Shown here piece by piece: positions 5,083 to 5,958 of a stretch of 5,958 nt of DNA. This DNA comes from Actinomycetota bacterium. Lineage in GTDB: Bacteria; Actinomycetota; Actinomycetes; Streptosporangiales; Streptosporangiaceae. How positions within the stretch are numbered: position 1 is the stretch's first letter; each line of letters starts with the position of its first letter. The notes below the pieces were generated by a model. That model had not been told where the DNA came from. It was given only the letters and a program-made list of their open reading frames with translations, and did not search any database. The translations under genes and the position numbers were made by a program. Location: assembly GCA_003140115.1 (NCBI GenBank), contig PLIQ01000111.1, positions 7,868 through 13,825 of the forward strand. Reading direction: 5' to 3'.

Positions 5083-5958
5083 GGGACTATCAACCGGTGG
5101 GCTCGGTCCCCCGGGATCCTCGGGCGAGTCCGGATGGCGTTCGGCCGATTTCGGGTGATCCTGGTGTGATCCGGGGCGGGCCAGCATGGTGGAGACCGCC
5201 GCGCGCATCGCCTTCAGGCCCGCCCCGCGGGGGACCTTGAGCGAGACGTAGGCGGCGGCGCCCGCGGGGATGGGCAGCCAGAAGTTGACTAGCCGCCAGC
5301 CCAGTACGCCGAGCGTGGCTACGCTGCGGGTGACGCCGAAGCTGACCAGCAGCAGCGGGGCGATCGAGTCGATGATGCCCAGCCCGCCGGGCGACACGGG
5401 CAGGACGCCGGCCACGTTGGCGATCCCGTAGGCGGCGAACAGCTCGACCGGATTGACGAAACGGCCGAAGGCGGCCACGAAGCACCACAGCGACGCGGCA
5501 TCCAGCAGCCAGTTGAGCGCCGCCCACGTCAGCGACCAGACCAGGACATGCCGGTCGCGGGCCAGCGCGGATAGTGAGGCCGCGACCTCGCGGAAGGCCC
5601 GTTCCAGGCCCTCCCCGGTCAGGCCGGGTATCCGGTCGCCGACCACGTGCAGGATGCGGGACGCGCGCTGAGTCCCACGGGTAATGCCGAAGAACAGGAG
5701 CGCGACCGCGAGCAGTACCACGGCGCCGAGGATGGCCACGGTCACGTAGATCGGGTGGAAGCCGGCCAGCGGGATGGAGATGACCAGCGACAGCCACAGC
5801 AGGACGTTCAGCATCACGGTCGAGCCCAGGCCCTTGGTCGCCATCATCACCCCGGCGTCGTTGCCCTTGATGCCCTCGGCGGTGAACAGGCGGTAGCCGA
5901 TCCCGGCGCTGCCCAACGTCCCGGCCGGGATGACGTGCGCCACCGCCGCGGCGGCCAG
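5071..5958 (-). CDS. YbhN/AglD-type integral membrane protein (lysylphosphatidylglycerol synthase transmembrane-like), N-terminus outside window
   Basis: The frame is open to the right edge (five further codons, LAAAA, before GTG 5943), and AHVIPAGTLGSAGIGYRL looks internal to the family, so the gene is truncated by the window and GTG 5943 is not the start. Counted from GTG 5943, hydrophobic segments lie at about 43-60, 64-86, 133-158, 166-184, 187-204 and 208-234. The family hallmark PVSPGGLGIID (182-192) is present. The C-terminus after about 238 is a hydrophilic Pro/Ser/His/Asp-rich tail, probably disordered and cytoplasmic. This superfamily includes the flippase-like membrane part of MprF and many uncharacterised proteins. 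There is no sign here of the aminoacyl-transferase domain, so lipid lysinylation should not be assumed. Its relation to the arsR cassette is only adjacency; 120 bases with a hairpin separate them. Confidence 0.88.
   Translation of the reverse strand: MAAAAVAHVIPAGTLGSAGIGYRLFTAEGIKGNDAGVMMATKGLGSTVMLNVLLWLSLVISIPLAGFHPIYVTVAILGAVVLLAVALLFFGITRGTQRASRILHVVGDRIPGLTGEGLERAFREVAASLSALARDRHVLVWSLTWAALNWLLDAASLWCFVAAFGRFVNPVELFAAYGIANVAGVLPVSPGGLGIIDSIAPLLLVSFGVTRSVATLGVLGWRLVNFWLPIPAGAAAYVSLKVPRGAGLKAMRAAVSTMLARPGSHQDHPKSAERHPDSPEDPGGPSPPVDSPAGS

Overview
The window is GC-rich throughout, with GTG starts, strong G/C third-position codon bias and short or overlapping gene junctions. This points to a high-GC actinomycete of the Streptomyces/Streptosporangiales type. 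I cannot name the species from sequence alone. AT-rich patches occur almost only at two promoter/operator sites (about 4521-4550 and 4971-4992) and stand out sharply.

Left part, plus strand (1-2248): the C-terminal nucleotide-binding domain of one ABC exporter half-transporter, cut by the window edge, is followed by a complete second half-transporter (605 aa) that starts in a 4-base GTGA overlap. The two most likely form a heterodimeric exporter. The substrate is not visible.

Middle gap (2249-2521): no intact gene. On the minus strand it holds the remains of a VapC-type PIN toxin gene. The first 16 codons lie almost directly against a C-terminus-like tail in another frame, so most of the gene appears to be deleted.

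Centre, minus strand (4991 down to 2522): a compact regulated cassette reading arsR-like regulator, then ridA-like enamine/imine deaminase, then MFS transporter, then small cupin. The MFS and cupin genes share one open frame with no stop between them, yet the cupin has its own Shine-Dalgarno and ATG. A 20-bp operator-like site, ATATAG-N8-CTATRT, occurs twice: once upstream of arsR and once exactly in the spacer of a good -35/-10 promoter in front of ridA. This supports an ArsR-controlled unit with autoregulation. A perfect 22-nt inverted repeat flanks the cupin cistron, with one arm in the MFS 3' end and the other just after the cupin stop.

Right edge, minus strand (5958 down to 5071): the C-terminal part of a YbhN/lysylphosphatidylglycerol-synthase-type integral membrane protein, cut by the window edge. 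A hairpin overlaps its stop codon.

The best candidate for something undescribed is the arsR-ridA-MFS-cupin cassette with its paired operators, fused MFS-cupin frame and inverted repeat around the cupin. Its ligand and transported compound cannot be deduced from the sequence.
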